Source of the DNA: Rhodobacterales bacterium
GTDB taxonomy: Bacteria; Pseudomonadota; Alphaproteobacteria; Rhodobacterales; Rhodobacteraceae
DNA: 64,000 bases
NCBI GenBank assembly: GCA_002747325.1
Contig: PDOZ01000029.1
Coordinates: forward strand, 1-64,000
Direction of reading: 5' to 3'
Within the stretch, counting starts at the first letter, position 1. Each line of letters opens with the position of its first letter. A model generated the notes under the pieces. The model saw only the letters and a program-made list of their open reading frames with translations, was not told the origin of the DNA and did no database searches. A program made the translations under genes and the position numbers. Positions 9,580 through 19,606 of the stretch are shown here, piece after piece.

Positions 9580-10842
9580 TCAGGCTCCAAATACCCGCGC
9601 GCCGCCGACCCAGGTTCCGCGCACAACGCCGTGCATTTGCGCCCCGTCAAACGGTGTGTTCTTCGCCTTGGATTTGAGGGTGAAACGGTCGAGCGTGAAG
9701 CCCGCATCCGGGTCGAACAGCACCAAATCCGCCGGGGCACCGGGGGCGAGTGAACCGCCCTCAAGGCCGAAACGACGCGCCGGGTTGGTCGACATCGCGC
9801 GCCAGATCACGGGCAACGAAATCGCACCGGACCGCGCAAGGCCGATGGCCGCGGGCAACAGGGTTTGCAAGCCAACCGCGCCGGACGCGGCCTCCTCAAA
9901 CGGCAGGCGCTTGCTTTCCTCGTCCTGCGGCGTGTGAAACGACGACACGGTGTCGATCAGACCGGACGCGACCGCCTCCAGCATCGCGATCCGATCCGCT
10001 TCCGCGCGCAAAGGCGGCTTCATCTTGAAAAAGGTGCGGTATTCCCCGACATCCAACTGGTTAAAAATCAGGTGATGAATGTTAACGCCAGCGGTGACAT
10101 CCAGTCCCGCCGCCTTGGCCCGCGCCAGTGGTTCAAGCGCGGCAGCGGCGGACAGGTTATCGGCATGGTAGCGCGCGCCAGTCATCTCGACGAAAGCCAG
10201 ATCGCGCTCCAACCCGATGCGCTCCGCCATGGTCGAAACAGCGGGCAAGCCCTTGGTCGCGGCAAATTCCCCCGCCGTCGCCGCCGCCCCTTTTGACAGG
10301 CCCGGCTCCTGCGGATGGCCCATAACCAGCGCGCCGATATGCTTCGCATACGTCAATGCGCGCGACAAAACCTTCGTATTTTCAACCACTTGATCGCAAT
10401 CGGTAAAAGCAACCGCACCCGCGTCGCTCAAAAACCCGATCTCGACCATCTCCCTGCCGAGCCGCCCCTTGGTCAGTGCAGCCATGGTCTCAACCCGCAC
10501 GCGCGACACCTCCGCCGCACGACGCGCCACGAAAGCCAAAGTCTCCGGCGCATCAATCGCCGGGCTGGTATCGGGGCGGATGATCATGGTGGTCACACCG
10601 CCCGCCGCCGCCGCCTGACCCGCCGTTTTGAAGCTCTCCTTATGGCGCTCACCGGGTTCCCCAATCTTAACGCCGATATCAACAATCCCCGGCGCAAGGC
10701 ACATCCCAGCGCAGTCGATAACCTCCGCATTCGCTGGACGATCCGCAACGATCCGCCCGTCAGAAACGAAAATCTCGCCGCGCCGCTCTTCGCCCGCCTC
10801 CGGGTCAATTAACCGTGCGTTCTGGAAAACCACCGCCGTCAT
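9580..10842 (-). CDS. pyrC: Dihydroorotase
   Basis: Amidohydrolase/dihydroorotase family; upstream of plsY and near pyrB; start at MTAVVFQ. Confidence 0.9.
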   Translation of the reverse strand: MTAVVFQNARLIDPEAGEERRGEIFVSDGRIVADRPANAEVIDCAGMCLAPGIVDIGVKIGEPGERHKESFKTAGQAAAAGGVTTMIIRPDTSPAIDAPETLAFVARRAAEVSRVRVETMAALTKGRLGREMVEIGFLSDAGAVAFTDCDQVVENTKVLSRALTYAKHIGALVMGHPQEPGLSKGAAATAGEFAATKGLPAVSTMAERIGLERDLAFVEMTGARYHADNLSAAAALEPLARAKAAGLDVTAGVNIHHLIFNQLDVGEYRTFFKMKPPLRAEADRIAMLEAVASGLIDTVSSFHTPQDEESKRLPFEEAASGAVGLQTLLPAAIGLARSGAISLPVIWRAMSTNPARRFGLEGGSLAPGAPADLVLFDPDAGFTLDRFTLKSKAKNTPFDGAQMHGVVRGTWVGGARVFGA

Positions 10843-10843
10843 T

Positions 10844-11251
10844 TCACGTTCCCCGGATCGTGGCCGCAATCCCCGCCGGGTCGGGCAGATACTTGATCAT
10901 GTGTTTGTCGCCTTTTTCGGTCACGACCTGCGCCGCAGAAAAAATCACCCGCACCGCCTTGATGTCACGCCGGTTAACCTCGACTCCGGCGGGAGTGATC
11001 AAGCGTCGGTCCGTCAGGGTCCAGACCTGCCCCAATGCTTCCGAAGCGACATACCAACCACGCACCCCGATGGCCAAAACCGCACCGACCACCCCAACCC
11101 ACGGGTTCGGATCGCCCATCCACATCAGCACCGCCACCGCCAGAACCGAGCCCAGCGCCGCAAGGATCACATGCTCGCGGATATAGGTGCCGCGATTGGC
11201 ACGAAACTCCGCTTCAACGCGCTCGCCCGACGCCAAAACCGCCTTAGCCAT
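10844..11251 (-). CDS. Small membrane protein, PH-domain-like (DUF304-like)
   Basis: Two TM helices then WTLTDRRLITPAGVEVNRRDIKAVRVI, resembling bacterial PH-like proteins; start at MAKAVLASG. Confidence 0.65.
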   Translation of the reverse strand: MAKAVLASGERVEAEFRANRGTYIREHVILAALGSVLAVAVLMWMGDPNPWVGVVGAVLAIGVRGWYVASEALGQVWTLTDRRLITPAGVEVNRRDIKAVRVIFSAAQVVTEKGDKHMIKYLPDPAGIAATIRGT

Positions 11252-11669
11252 GGCGCAATTCCTCCATCTGCCCGGCCAAATCTTGCGGGTCATCCGGTTC
11301 CAGCTTCAACATAACCCGCCGCTTGCCGCGCTGAGCGGTGACGCGCACTTGCCGCCCCTGCACGTTAACCGCTTCGATGTCCGAAAGCGGCATCTCCCCG
11401 CCACGCTGCAACACCAACCGCCGATCCGTCACCGCCCAACCGCGTTTGCCGCGCAAAAGGACATTCCCAAGGCCGAAAATAACGAAGAAAGCACCGGCAA
11501 AAATCAGCGATTTCATGGGGTTAAAATCGGAAAACAGCGCGCCCAGCATCCCATGCAACAGCCCCGCAACCACTGTTCCGAGCGCCGCGTCGCGCAGAAT
11601 CCCGGACAGGCTTGGTTCACCACGGGCGATAAGTTTTTCCTCAGATTGCAAATTTAACCAGTCAGACAT
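11244..11669 (-). CDS. Small membrane protein, PH-domain-like (paralogue-like neighbour)
   Basis: [26 protein letters not shown] resembles the adjacent protein; start at MSDWLN, overlapping the pyrB stop. Confidence 0.65.
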   Translation of the reverse strand: MSDWLNLQSEEKLIARGEPSLSGILRDAALGTVVAGLLHGMLGALFSDFNPMKSLIFAGAFFVIFGLGNVLLRGKRGWAVTDRRLVLQRGGEMPLSDIEAVNVQGRQVRVTAQRGKRRVMLKLEPDDPQDLAGQMEELRHG

Positions 11670-12627
11670 CGACCACCCGCCTTTTCTGCGCCGCATCGCG
11701 CGTCGCTTTCAAATTCCGCGCCAACAAATCCATCGCCGCCATCCGCACCGCAACCCCCATCTCAACTTGCTCCTGAATGACGGAACGGGTCAGGTCGTCG
11801 GCAATCGCACCGTCGATTTCAACGCCCCGATTCATCGGCCCCGGATGCATCACGATGGCATCGCTTTTCGCATGGGCCAGCTTGTCAGCATTAAGGCCAA
11901 AACGGTGATAATATTCGCGCTCGGAGGGGATAAACCCGCCATCCATCCGCTCGCGTTGCAGCCGCAGCATCATCACCACGTCAACGCCCGCAAGCCCCGC
12001 GCGCATATCATGGTAAACCGTCGCACCGCGCGCAAGGCTGGACGGAACCAGCGTCGGCGGCCCGACAAGGCGCACCTCATTGCCCATTTTTTGCAACAAA
12101 ATCAGATTCGACCGCGCAACCCGGCTATGGGCAATATCGCCGCAAATCGCGACTTTCAGCCCCTCGACACGCCCCTTCGCACGCCGAATGGTTAACGCAT
12201 CCAGAAACGCCTGCGTCGGATGTTCGTGCCGCCCGTCCCCCGCATTCAACACCGCGCAATTTACCTTCTGCGCCAGAAGCGCCACCGCCCCGGAATGCGG
12301 ATGGCGCACCACCAGCAGATCCGGGTGCATCGCGTTCAGGGTCAGGGCGGTATCAATCAGGGTTTCACCCTTTTTGATCGACGACGCCTGCATCGACATA
12401 TTCATCACATCCGCGCCGAGCCGCTTTCCGGCCAACTCGAAAGACGACTGTGTGCGGGTCGAATTTTCGAAAAACATATTGATCTGGGTCAGACCCGCGA
12501 GCGCGTCAGAGCGCTTGACCGACTGTCGGTTCAGATCAACATAACGGTCGGCCAGATCCAAAACGGTGCGGATTTCATCGGGAGACAGATCCTCGATGCC
12601 GATCAGATGGCGTTGCTGAAAGGTCAT
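11662..12627 (-). CDS. pyrB: Aspartate carbamoyltransferase catalytic subunit
   Basis: [47 protein letters not shown] motifs. Confidence 0.95.
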   Translation of the reverse strand: MTFQQRHLIGIEDLSPDEIRTVLDLADRYVDLNRQSVKRSDALAGLTQINMFFENSTRTQSSFELAGKRLGADVMNMSMQASSIKKGETLIDTALTLNAMHPDLLVVRHPHSGAVALLAQKVNCAVLNAGDGRHEHPTQAFLDALTIRRAKGRVEGLKVAICGDIAHSRVARSNLILLQKMGNEVRLVGPPTLVPSSLARGATVYHDMRAGLAGVDVVMMLRLQRERMDGGFIPSEREYYHRFGLNADKLAHAKSDAIVMHPGPMNRGVEIDGAIADDLTRSVIQEQVEMGVAVRMAAMDLLARNLKATRDAAQKRRVVDV

Positions 12628-12738
12628 GGTCCCTCCCCGTTCGCTTTGCATCGCTTATAAGTAGCGCATTAGGGCGGCGCAACGGCTCAGGCGGAAAAAG
12701 CGGTTCGCCTTGCGGGCGGGGCGGGGTAGGGTCCGCAT

Positions 12739-13518
12739 ATGGAATCACTGAACTGGCATGCGGCGAAGGCGGCTTTGGAGTGGCAAATGGAGCTGGGCGC
12801 GATGGACGCGGTCGGCGACGTGCCGGTGGACCGCTATGCGCTGGCGCCGAAAGTGGCGAAACCGGCGCGCGCCAAGGCCGCGCCGCCTCCCCCGCCCATC
12901 GAGCCAGTGCGCAACCCGCGCGCAGAAGCGCTGGAAGCGGCGGCGCGGGCGCGGGATTTAACCAGTTTGCGCGCAGCTTTGCAGGACTTCGACGGCTGCG
13001 CCCTGAAACGCGGCGCGCGCAATTTTGTCTTTACCGAAGGGCTGGACGCAGCGGATTTGCTGGTCATCGGCGACGCGCCGGGCGGTTTGGAGGAGCGGGC
13101 AGGAAAGCCATTTCAAGGGGCGGAAGGGGCATTGCTTGATCGCATGTTCGCCGCGATTGGCCGGTCCCGTAACGCCGATGCGCCGGAAACCGCGCTCTTG
13201 CTGGCAACCGCTCTGCCATGGCGACCGCCGGGGGATCGCCCGGCCAGCGCAGACGAGTTGTCGCAAATCGCGCCGTTTCTGGAACGCCTGATCGCGATTG
13301 CCCCGGCCAAGGCGGTAATTCTGATGGGACCATCGCCCTGTCAGGCGTTGCTCGGACAATCAGCGCTCAAGGAACTGCGCGGGAAATGGCAAGTCATCGC
13401 CGACAAACCCGTCCTGCCCATGCGCGACCCGCGCCATCTGCTGCGTCGCCCGATGTCAAAACGCAACGCATGGGAAGACCTGAAAGCGATGCGCAACAAA
13501 CTCAAGGAAATCACATGA
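12739..13518 (+). CDS. Uracil-DNA glycosylase family protein (family 4-like)
   Basis: VIGDAPGGLEERAGKPFQGAEGALLDRM and MRDPRHLLRRPMSKRNAWEDLKAM. Confidence 0.88.
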   Translation: MESLNWHAAKAALEWQMELGAMDAVGDVPVDRYALAPKVAKPARAKAAPPPPPIEPVRNPRAEALEAAARARDLTSLRAALQDFDGCALKRGARNFVFTEGLDAADLLVIGDAPGGLEERAGKPFQGAEGALLDRMFAAIGRSRNADAPETALLLATALPWRPPGDRPASADELSQIAPFLERLIAIAPAKAVILMGPSPCQALLGQSALKELRGKWQVIADKPVLPMRDPRHLLRRPMSKRNAWEDLKAMRNKLKEIT

Positions 13519-14057
13519 GCCATATTACCAAAGACCGCCCGTTTCAGCCGGTGCGAATCGCCGTTTTGACCCTGTCGGACAGCCGCAGTCTTGCGGAAGA
13601 TCGTTCCGGCGATACGTTGGTGAAACGACTTGAGAGGGACGGGCATGTTTTGGCGGATCGCGCAATTTTGCCCGATGACCGCGCTGCAATCGCTGAAAAG
13701 CTGCGTGGCTGGTGCGACGATCCGGAGATTGATGTGGTGATTTCCACCGGAGGCACCGGGCTTACGGGCCGCGACGTGACGGTTGAGGCGCACCGCGATG
13801 TCTATGAGAAAGAAATCGACGCTTTCGCCACCATCTTCGCCATGGTCTCCTATCAGAAAATCGGCACGTCCGCCGTGCAAAGCCGCGCGACCGGCGGGGT
13901 GGCAAACGGCACCTATCTCTTCGCTTTGCCCGGCTCCACCGGCGCCTGCAAAGATGCCTGGGACGAGATCCTCGGGCCGCAACTCAACATCAATCACCGC
14001 CCCTGCAATTTTGTCGAGATCATGCCGCGTTTGGGCGAGCATTTACGGAGCAAATAA
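13515..14057 (+). CDS. moaB: Molybdenum cofactor biosynthesis protein B
   Basis: MoaB/MogA family: LTLSDSRSLAEDRSGDTL, VISTGGTGLTGRDVTVEA, ALPGSTGACKDAWDEIL; ATGA overlap with the UDG gene. Confidence 0.92.
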   Translation: MSHITKDRPFQPVRIAVLTLSDSRSLAEDRSGDTLVKRLERDGHVLADRAILPDDRAAIAEKLRGWCDDPEIDVVISTGGTGLTGRDVTVEAHRDVYEKEIDAFATIFAMVSYQKIGTSAVQSRATGGVANGTYLFALPGSTGACKDAWDEILGPQLNINHRPCNFVEIMPRLGEHLRSK

Positions 14058-14058
14058 T

Positions 14059-14865
14059 TCAATCCAGCGGACGATCCGAATCACAGCCGTGAATATCCAC
14101 CGCACGGCCCGATGAGATGATGGTCAGGCGCAAGCTCATTGGATTGAGATCAAACGGCGCGGCTTTGGGCGGCACAAAATCGGCGGTGGCGGTCAGAAGA
14201 TCGCCCCGCCGCGCGCTCATCGCCTCGGAAATCCAGATGTCGCGCTGATCCGCCTCCATAACCACAAATTCCGTGTCGCCCAGCGCCGGAAGATGCAGCT
14301 TTGCCGTCACCCGAACGCCATCGGCAATCGGCTCCACCGTGCAATGCGCAGAAACCAGCCCCGCTTCCGCCGCACTATCGGGCCGCGCGACCAGAGCCGC
14401 CTCGATTCGCGGCATGCGCACGCCGGAAACCGGCAATTCCGCGCGCAATTTGGCCTGCATCGGCATGCAAATATCATGGCAAATACCCAGCGAAATATCT
14501 GCCACAACCCGGATCGGCGCGCCCGCATCGACCGGCACGATTTCCACCGGCAGAACCAGCGCATCATGAAACACCAGTGAAGTCATGCCGTTGTCAACGT
14601 CAACCTCCGGCACCGGCCAGTGATAATAGATTTCTGCAATGTTTTCAGAACCTTCCCAGTTTACCACTGGCGGCAAACCCGCCTCTCCCGGCGCGCGCCA
14701 ATAGGTCTTCCAGCCAGGCTCCAGCGACACCAGAATAGCCGCCATGTGATGCCCATTTTCCATACGCCAGCCGGACAAGATAGACACTTCCGCCGGACGC
14801 ACCTCATCGGCAACGGCAGCAAGGGGCCACAAGACCACAAACAAAATGGCAAGAATCCGCTTCAT
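14059..14865 (-). CDS. DsbD N-terminal-domain-like periplasmic protein
   Basis: Signal peptide, GWKTYWRAPGEAGLPP, ICHDICMPMQ Cys pair typical of the DsbD alpha domain without the TM/thioredoxin parts. Confidence 0.75.
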   Translation of the reverse strand: MKRILAILFVVLWPLAAVADEVRPAEVSILSGWRMENGHHMAAILVSLEPGWKTYWRAPGEAGLPPVVNWEGSENIAEIYYHWPVPEVDVDNGMTSLVFHDALVLPVEIVPVDAGAPIRVVADISLGICHDICMPMQAKLRAELPVSGVRMPRIEAALVARPDSAAEAGLVSAHCTVEPIADGVRVTAKLHLPALGDTEFVVMEADQRDIWISEAMSARRGDLLTATADFVPPKAAPFDLNPMSLRLTIISSGRAVDIHGCDSDRPLD

Positions 14866-14956
14866 GCGCCCGATATAGCGGCGAAATCTTAAAGAAAGAA
14901 TAACAATGGCGATAAAAGGACTTCAAACCAGCGTGATCTACCCCCATCTCTAACTC

Positions 14957-15520
14957 ATGGACACACCTCTCAACCTCTCCGGCCAGATGCTGATCGCCAT
15001 GCCGAGCCTCAACGATCCGCGCTTCGAACATGCGGTGGTTTTTCTCTGTGATCACTCGGAACAAGGCGCGATGGGACTGATCGTCAACAAGGCGGTTCCG
15101 GGCATGTCGCTGGCTAACCTGCTGGAAGAAATGGATATTTCCTCCAGCGAAGGGATTAACCAAACCGAGATCTACTTCGGCGGTCCGGTCGAAGGCGGGC
15201 GCGGCTTTGTGCTGCATAATCCGGGGTTTGAGGGCACGGGAACCGTCATGGTTAACGACCACTTCTCCCTGACCGCAACCCGCGACATCCTCGAAGCCAT
15301 GGCGACTGGAAACGGGCCGGAACAGGTGCTGGTCGCCCTGGGCTATGCCGGATGGGGGCCGGGGCAGTTGGAGAACGAGTTGAAGCGCAACGACTGGCTG
15401 ACCACCCCCGCCGAAGATGCCATTGTATTCAACGCCGATCCCGGCACGAAATGGCATCAGGCGCTGGCGGCGATGGGGATTGATCCGGTGCTGCTCTCCG
15501 CCGAGGGCGGCACGGCCTAA
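14957..15520 (+). CDS. YqgE/AlgH family protein
   Basis: GQMLIAMPSLNDPRFEHAVVFLCDHSEQGAMGLIVNK signature. Confidence 0.93.
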   Translation: MDTPLNLSGQMLIAMPSLNDPRFEHAVVFLCDHSEQGAMGLIVNKAVPGMSLANLLEEMDISSSEGINQTEIYFGGPVEGGRGFVLHNPGFEGTGTVMVNDHFSLTATRDILEAMATGNGPEQVLVALGYAGWGPGQLENELKRNDWLTTPAEDAIVFNADPGTKWHQALAAMGIDPVLLSAEGGTA

Positions 15521-16104
15521 ATCGGCGCAATGCCCGCAAACGCCGCATCAGGCAACGCATCGTGCAGTTCACACAAGGTTTTCCCCAAAACCGGATGGCG
15601 CCAATCCGGCGCGACGTCCAGCGCGGGAACCAACACGAAAGCGCGGTCCTGCAGGCGTGGATGGGGCAGTAACAATTCCTCCGGCACCATCTCTTTTTGA
15701 GCGGAAACTGGCAGGTTTATCCACTTTTGGATCGTTTTCTGGTCAGGCAACACCAATTGATCCATCATTAAGATATCAAGGTCCAGCGTCCGGTCCTGCC
15801 AACGCCGGTCCCGTTTCCGCCCACTCGCCGCCTCAATGCGGTGCAGGTGGCGCAACAATATTTCCGGGCCGAAATTGGTCTCGACCCGGACAACCGCGTT
15901 CACGAAATCAGCCCCGCCACCGGGGGGATAGAAAGGAGTGCGATAAAACCGACTGACAGCGCGAATGCGCAGCTCTGGCTGCTCCATGTCCGCCAAAGCA
16001 TTTTGCAAAGTTGACGTAGGGTCACCGTGGCGCGACACCAGATTACTGCCTAAAGCGACCAGCGCTTCGTGTGTAAGCTTGGACGAAGGGACAGGTTGAA
16101 GCAC
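15517..16104 (-). CDS. folK: 2-amino-4-hydroxy-6-hydroxymethyldihydropteridine diphosphokinase
   Basis: ALGSNL, RKRDRRWQDRTLDLDILMM, LPHPRLQDRAFVLVP motifs. Confidence 0.93.
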   Translation of the reverse strand: MLQPVPSSKLTHEALVALGSNLVSRHGDPTSTLQNALADMEQPELRIRAVSRFYRTPFYPPGGGADFVNAVVRVETNFGPEILLRHLHRIEAASGRKRDRRWQDRTLDLDILMMDQLVLPDQKTIQKWINLPVSAQKEMVPEELLLPHPRLQDRAFVLVPALDVAPDWRHPVLGKTLCELHDALPDAAFAGIAPI

Positions 16105-16190
16105 AGGTCAGCATCCTTATGTTACGTCAATCCGCTCGCCGATTATCACACAACAAGGCGGGCAGCGATCCAAATTAGAGAGAGCCAACC

Positions 16191-16760
16191 ATGTTTTACA
16201 GAGATGAACGACTCGCCCTATTTATCGATGGGTCCAACCTATACGCCGCCGCAAAAGCGCTCGGCTTTGACATCGACTACAAGCTTCTGCGGCAAGAATT
16301 CATGCGTCGCGGCAGAATGCTGCGCGCTTTCTATTATACCGCGCTGCTGGAAAACGACGATTATTCGCCAATCCGCCCGCTGGTGGACTGGCTGAATTAC
16401 AACGGCTTCACCATGGTGACGAAACCGGCCAAGGAATTCACCGATTCCATGGGGCGGCGCAAGGTGAAGGGCAATATGGACATCGAGTTGACCGTCGATG
16501 CGCTCGAACTGGCCCCGCATGTGGACCATATCGTGCTGTTTTCCGGCGATGGTGATTTCCGACCGCTGGTGGAGAGTCTGCAACGCAAGGGGGTGCGGGT
16601 TTCGGTCGTGTCCACCATCCGTTCGCAGCCGCCGATGATTGCCGATGAACTGCGCCGTCAGGCAGACAATTTCATCGAGTTGGAAGAACTGCGCGACGTG
16701 ATCGGTCGCCCACCGCGCGAAGATTACGATGCAGATGAACGGCAGGACGCGGACGACTGA
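16191..16760 (+). CDS. NYN domain-containing protein (LabA/DUF88 family)
   Basis: LFIDGSNLYAAAKALG, KGNMDIELTVDAL, VLFSGDGDFRPLVE. Confidence 0.92.
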   Translation: MFYRDERLALFIDGSNLYAAAKALGFDIDYKLLRQEFMRRGRMLRAFYYTALLENDDYSPIRPLVDWLNYNGFTMVTKPAKEFTDSMGRRKVKGNMDIELTVDALELAPHVDHIVLFSGDGDFRPLVESLQRKGVRVSVVSTIRSQPPMIADELRRQADNFIELEELRDVIGRPPREDYDADERQDADD

Positions 16761-16766
16761 TCCCCG

Positions 16767-17228
16767 ATGCGTCTGATTGCGTTTACCGATGGAGCCTGCT
16801 CCGGCAACCCCGGCCCTGGTGGCTGGGGTGTGCTGCTTCGCGCCATGCGGGGCGAGGAGGTGGTGAAGGAGCGCACGCTGAAGGGCGGCGATGCGGAGAC
16901 CACCAACAACAAGATGGAATTGATGGCGGCGATTCAGGCGCTGGAAGTGCTGGAACGCCCGTCTGAGATCACCATCATCACCGACAGCGCCTATGTGAAA
17001 AACGGTGTGACCGGCTGGATTTTTGGTTGGAAGAAAAACGGCTGGAAAACTGCGGCGAAAAAGCCGGTGAAAAATGTCGAGTTATGGCAACGACTGGATG
17101 CAGCGCAGGCGCGGCACCGGGTCGAATGGCAATGGATCAAGGGCCATGCGGGGCACGAAGGCAACGAACGCGCCGACGAACTGGCCCGCGAAGGGATGGC
17201 GCCGTTCAAAGTTGGTAAAACACAATAA
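16767..17228 (+). CDS. rnhA: Ribonuclease HI
   Basis: [51 protein letters not shown]. Confidence 0.96.
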   Translation: MRLIAFTDGACSGNPGPGGWGVLLRAMRGEEVVKERTLKGGDAETTNNKMELMAAIQALEVLERPSEITIITDSAYVKNGVTGWIFGWKKNGWKTAAKKPVKNVELWQRLDAAQARHRVEWQWIKGHAGHEGNERADELAREGMAPFKVGKTQ

Positions 17229-17269
17229 CCACAAAGCAGGCATCTTAAAACGTTTCGTATCGCTCAGAG

Positions 17270-17305
17270 GGCAGCGTCCGCCCGGGGGGGGCGGTCGGGC
17301 GCTGC
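17270..17305. terminator. Strong GC-rich hairpin with poly-G loop downstream of rnhA
   Basis: ggcagcgtccgcccggggggggcggtcgggcgctgcc, inverted arms GGCAGCG/CGCTGCC; lies between convergent rnhA and the next gene. No clear U-tract, so terminator role is tentative. Confidence 0.45.
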
Positions 17306-17341
17306 CCGGCGGTTCCGCCAGGCAAGACAAATTTCACAATC

Positions 17342-17578
17342 CTACGTTCTGAAATACGTCTGATAAATCCAGATCAAAAGCAACGCGCCGAGGATCGCAC
17401 CCACCAGCCCCGCCGCCATGCCCATCAGCGCAATCAGCGCGCGCAGCACGAGTGAGCCGATGATGGCGCCCAATACCCCGATGGCGATGGTCACAGGCAC
17501 CGAGGTTTCGAGATCCATGGCGCGGGTGGCGATGAAGCCTGCAGCGGCGCCGACGATGATGAGCAAGATAAAAGGCAT
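17342..17578 (-). CDS. GlsB/YeaQ/YmgE family stress-response membrane protein
   Basis: 78 aa, GAAAGFIATRAMD...IGVLGAIIGSLVLRAL...GAILGALLLIWIYQTYF. Confidence 0.85.
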   Translation of the reverse strand: MPFILLIIVGAAAGFIATRAMDLETSVPVTIAIGVLGAIIGSLVLRALIALMGMAAGLVGAILGALLLIWIYQTYFRT

Positions 17579-17759
17579 GTCCCCAATATGGGGACTTGCC
17601 CCGCGATTTCAATCCGACATTGTGCCTCTCGCCCGCGCGCCCTATACCAGCGCCACGATACCCGCGAGCCACAGGCAGGGTTGCTGCGCGCCGGCGCTTA
17701 CCCAAAAGGGAGCCGCGGCGCGGTCGTCATCCGTCCGGCTCGCCAGTTGGGAGAAACAC

Positions 17760-18410
17760 ATGCCCCGCCCGCCGCTGCGATACGAGCGCGACCCGAAGGC
17801 GATTTACGCCGAAAGTTTTGCCACCGTGGCCCGCGAGGCGCGGCTGGAGCGGTTTTCGCCCGGCATGGCGGCGCTGGCAACGCGGGTGATCCACGCTTGC
17901 GGCATGGTCGAAATCGCTGACCGGCTGGCCTTCTCCCCCAAAGCGCACGAGGCCGGGCGCGCGGCGCTGGAACAGGGCGCGCCGGTATTGTGCGATTGCG
18001 AGATGGTCGGCGCGGGCATCATCCGGCGATACCTGCCCGCAGACAATGAAGTCATCGTCACCCTCAACCGCGAAGACGTCCCTGCCCGCGCCCGCGAGAT
18101 CGGCAACACACGCTCAGCGGCGGCAGTCGAACACTGGCTTCCCCATCTCGACGGCGCGGTGGTCGCCATCGGCAACGCCCCGACCGCGCTGTTTCACCTC
18201 CTCGAATTGCTGGATCAGGGCGCGCCGAAACCGGCGGTGATCCTTGGCTTCCCGGTCGGCTTTGTTGGCGCGGCGGAGAGCAAGGCGGAATTGGCCGCCA
18301 ACCCGCGCGGCTGCGACTTCATCGCGCTCAGGGGGCGGCGCGGCGGTTCCGCCATCGCTTCCGCCGCCGTAAACGCCCTGTCGGCGGGACTACCGGAGAC
18401 TGCAAAATGA
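17760..18410 (+). CDS. cobH: Precorrin-8X methylmutase
   Basis: CobH/CbiC family: YAESFATV...VIHACGMVE...DCEMVGAGI...GFPVGFVGAAESK. Confidence 0.94.
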   Translation: MPRPPLRYERDPKAIYAESFATVAREARLERFSPGMAALATRVIHACGMVEIADRLAFSPKAHEAGRAALEQGAPVLCDCEMVGAGIIRRYLPADNEVIVTLNREDVPARAREIGNTRSAAAVEHWLPHLDGAVVAIGNAPTALFHLLELLDQGAPKPAVILGFPVGFVGAAESKAELAANPRGCDFIALRGRRGGSAIASAAVNALSAGLPETAK

Positions 18411-19606
18411 CCCAACCCTGGTTGCATATCATCGGCATTGGCGAAGACGGGATCGACGGGCTGACCCCGGCGACTCGCGCGGTTCTCGAAGCGGCGGAAG
18501 TCGTTGTCGGCGGCGCGCGGCACCAGAGCCTGATCGACACCAACGCCACCCGCCTTGAATGGCCCTCGCCCTTCGACGCGCTGATCGACCAGTTGAAAGC
18601 GCTGCGCGGGAAACGCGTTGCGGTGCTGGCCACCGGCGACCCGCTATGGTTCTCCGTCGGCTCGCGCATCGGGCGTGAAATTCCGCCCGCCGAGATCACC
18701 TATCACCCGCAGGTCGGCGCCTTCCAACTCGCCGCCGCGCGCATGGGCTGGTCGATGTCGGATCTTGAAACTCTGACCGTGCATGGCCGTCCGGTTGAAC
18801 AGATGATCGCCTTCATCCAGCCCGACGCCCGCCTGCTCATCCTGACTACCGGCTCCGACACGCCCGCCCAGATCGCGCGTTTCCTGACCGACCGGGGCTT
18901 TGGCGCCTCGCGCATGACGGTGCTGGCCCATATGGGCGGCGCAGACGAAGCGCGATTTGATGGCACGGCGGAAGATTGGGATCACGAGGTTCCCGCGTTC
19001 AATACACTCGCGGTGGAGTGCATCGCCGCCAAGGGTGCGGCGCTGTTGCCACGGGTGCCGGGCCTTGCCGATAAGCTTTTTGAGCATGACGGCACCATGA
19101 CCAAACGCGAAGTGCGCGCCGTGACCCTCGCCAGGCTGATGCCCATGCGCGGGGCGTTGCTTTGGGATGTGGGCACCGGCTGCGGCTCGGTGGCGGTCGA
19201 ATGGATGCGGGCGGCGCGCTATTCCCGCGCCATTGGCATTGAGCCGCGCGCCGATCGTCGCGCCATGGCCGCCGCCAACGCCCTCGCCCTCGGGGTGCCG
19301 CAACTCAAGATCATCGAAGGCACCGCCCCAGACGCGCTCACCGGCCTGCCCGCGCCCGACGCCATCTTCATCGGCGGCGGCATGAGCGAGGCGGTGTTCG
19401 ATGCGGCATGGGACGCGCTCAAACCCCTCGGGCGGCTGGTCGCCAATGCGGTCACGCTCGAAACCCGCGCCGTGCTGACCAAGCTGGCCGCAAAACACGG
19501 CGGGGACCTGATCGAAATCGCCATTTCCCGCGCGGAGAGCCTCGGCCCCCATACCGGAATGCGCCCGCAAATGTCCGTCTTCCAATGGAGCCTGATCAAA
19601 CGATGA
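18407..19606 (+). CDS. cobL: Precorrin-6Y C5,15-methyltransferase (decarboxylating)
   Basis: Two-domain CbiE/CbiT fusion: IIGIGEDGIDGLTPATRA...LWDVGTGCGSVAVEWMRA. Confidence 0.94.
   Translation: MTQPWLHIIGIGEDGIDGLTPATRAVLEAAEVVVGGARHQSLIDTNATRLEWPSPFDALIDQLKALRGKRVAVLATGDPLWFSVGSRIGREIPPAEITYHPQVGAFQLAAARMGWSMSDLETLTVHGRPVEQMIAFIQPDARLLILTTGSDTPAQIARFLTDRGFGASRMTVLAHMGGADEARFDGTAEDWDHEVPAFNTLAVECIAAKGAALLPRVPGLADKLFEHDGTMTKREVRAVTLARLMPMRGALLWDVGTGCGSVAVEWMRAARYSRAIGIEPRADRRAMAAANALALGVPQLKIIEGTAPDALTGLPAPDAIFIGGGMSEAVFDAAWDALKPLGRLVANAVTLETRAVLTKLAAKHGGDLIEIAISRAESLGPHTGMRPQMSVFQWSLIKR

Noticed and set aside
17590-17759. Possible second cobalamin riboswitch upstream of cobH
   Set aside because: Some fragments (gagccacaggcagg) are reminiscent, but the conserved core (GCCCCCGCxACTGTG, GCCACTG, AGxCAGGAGACCTGCC) is not present.
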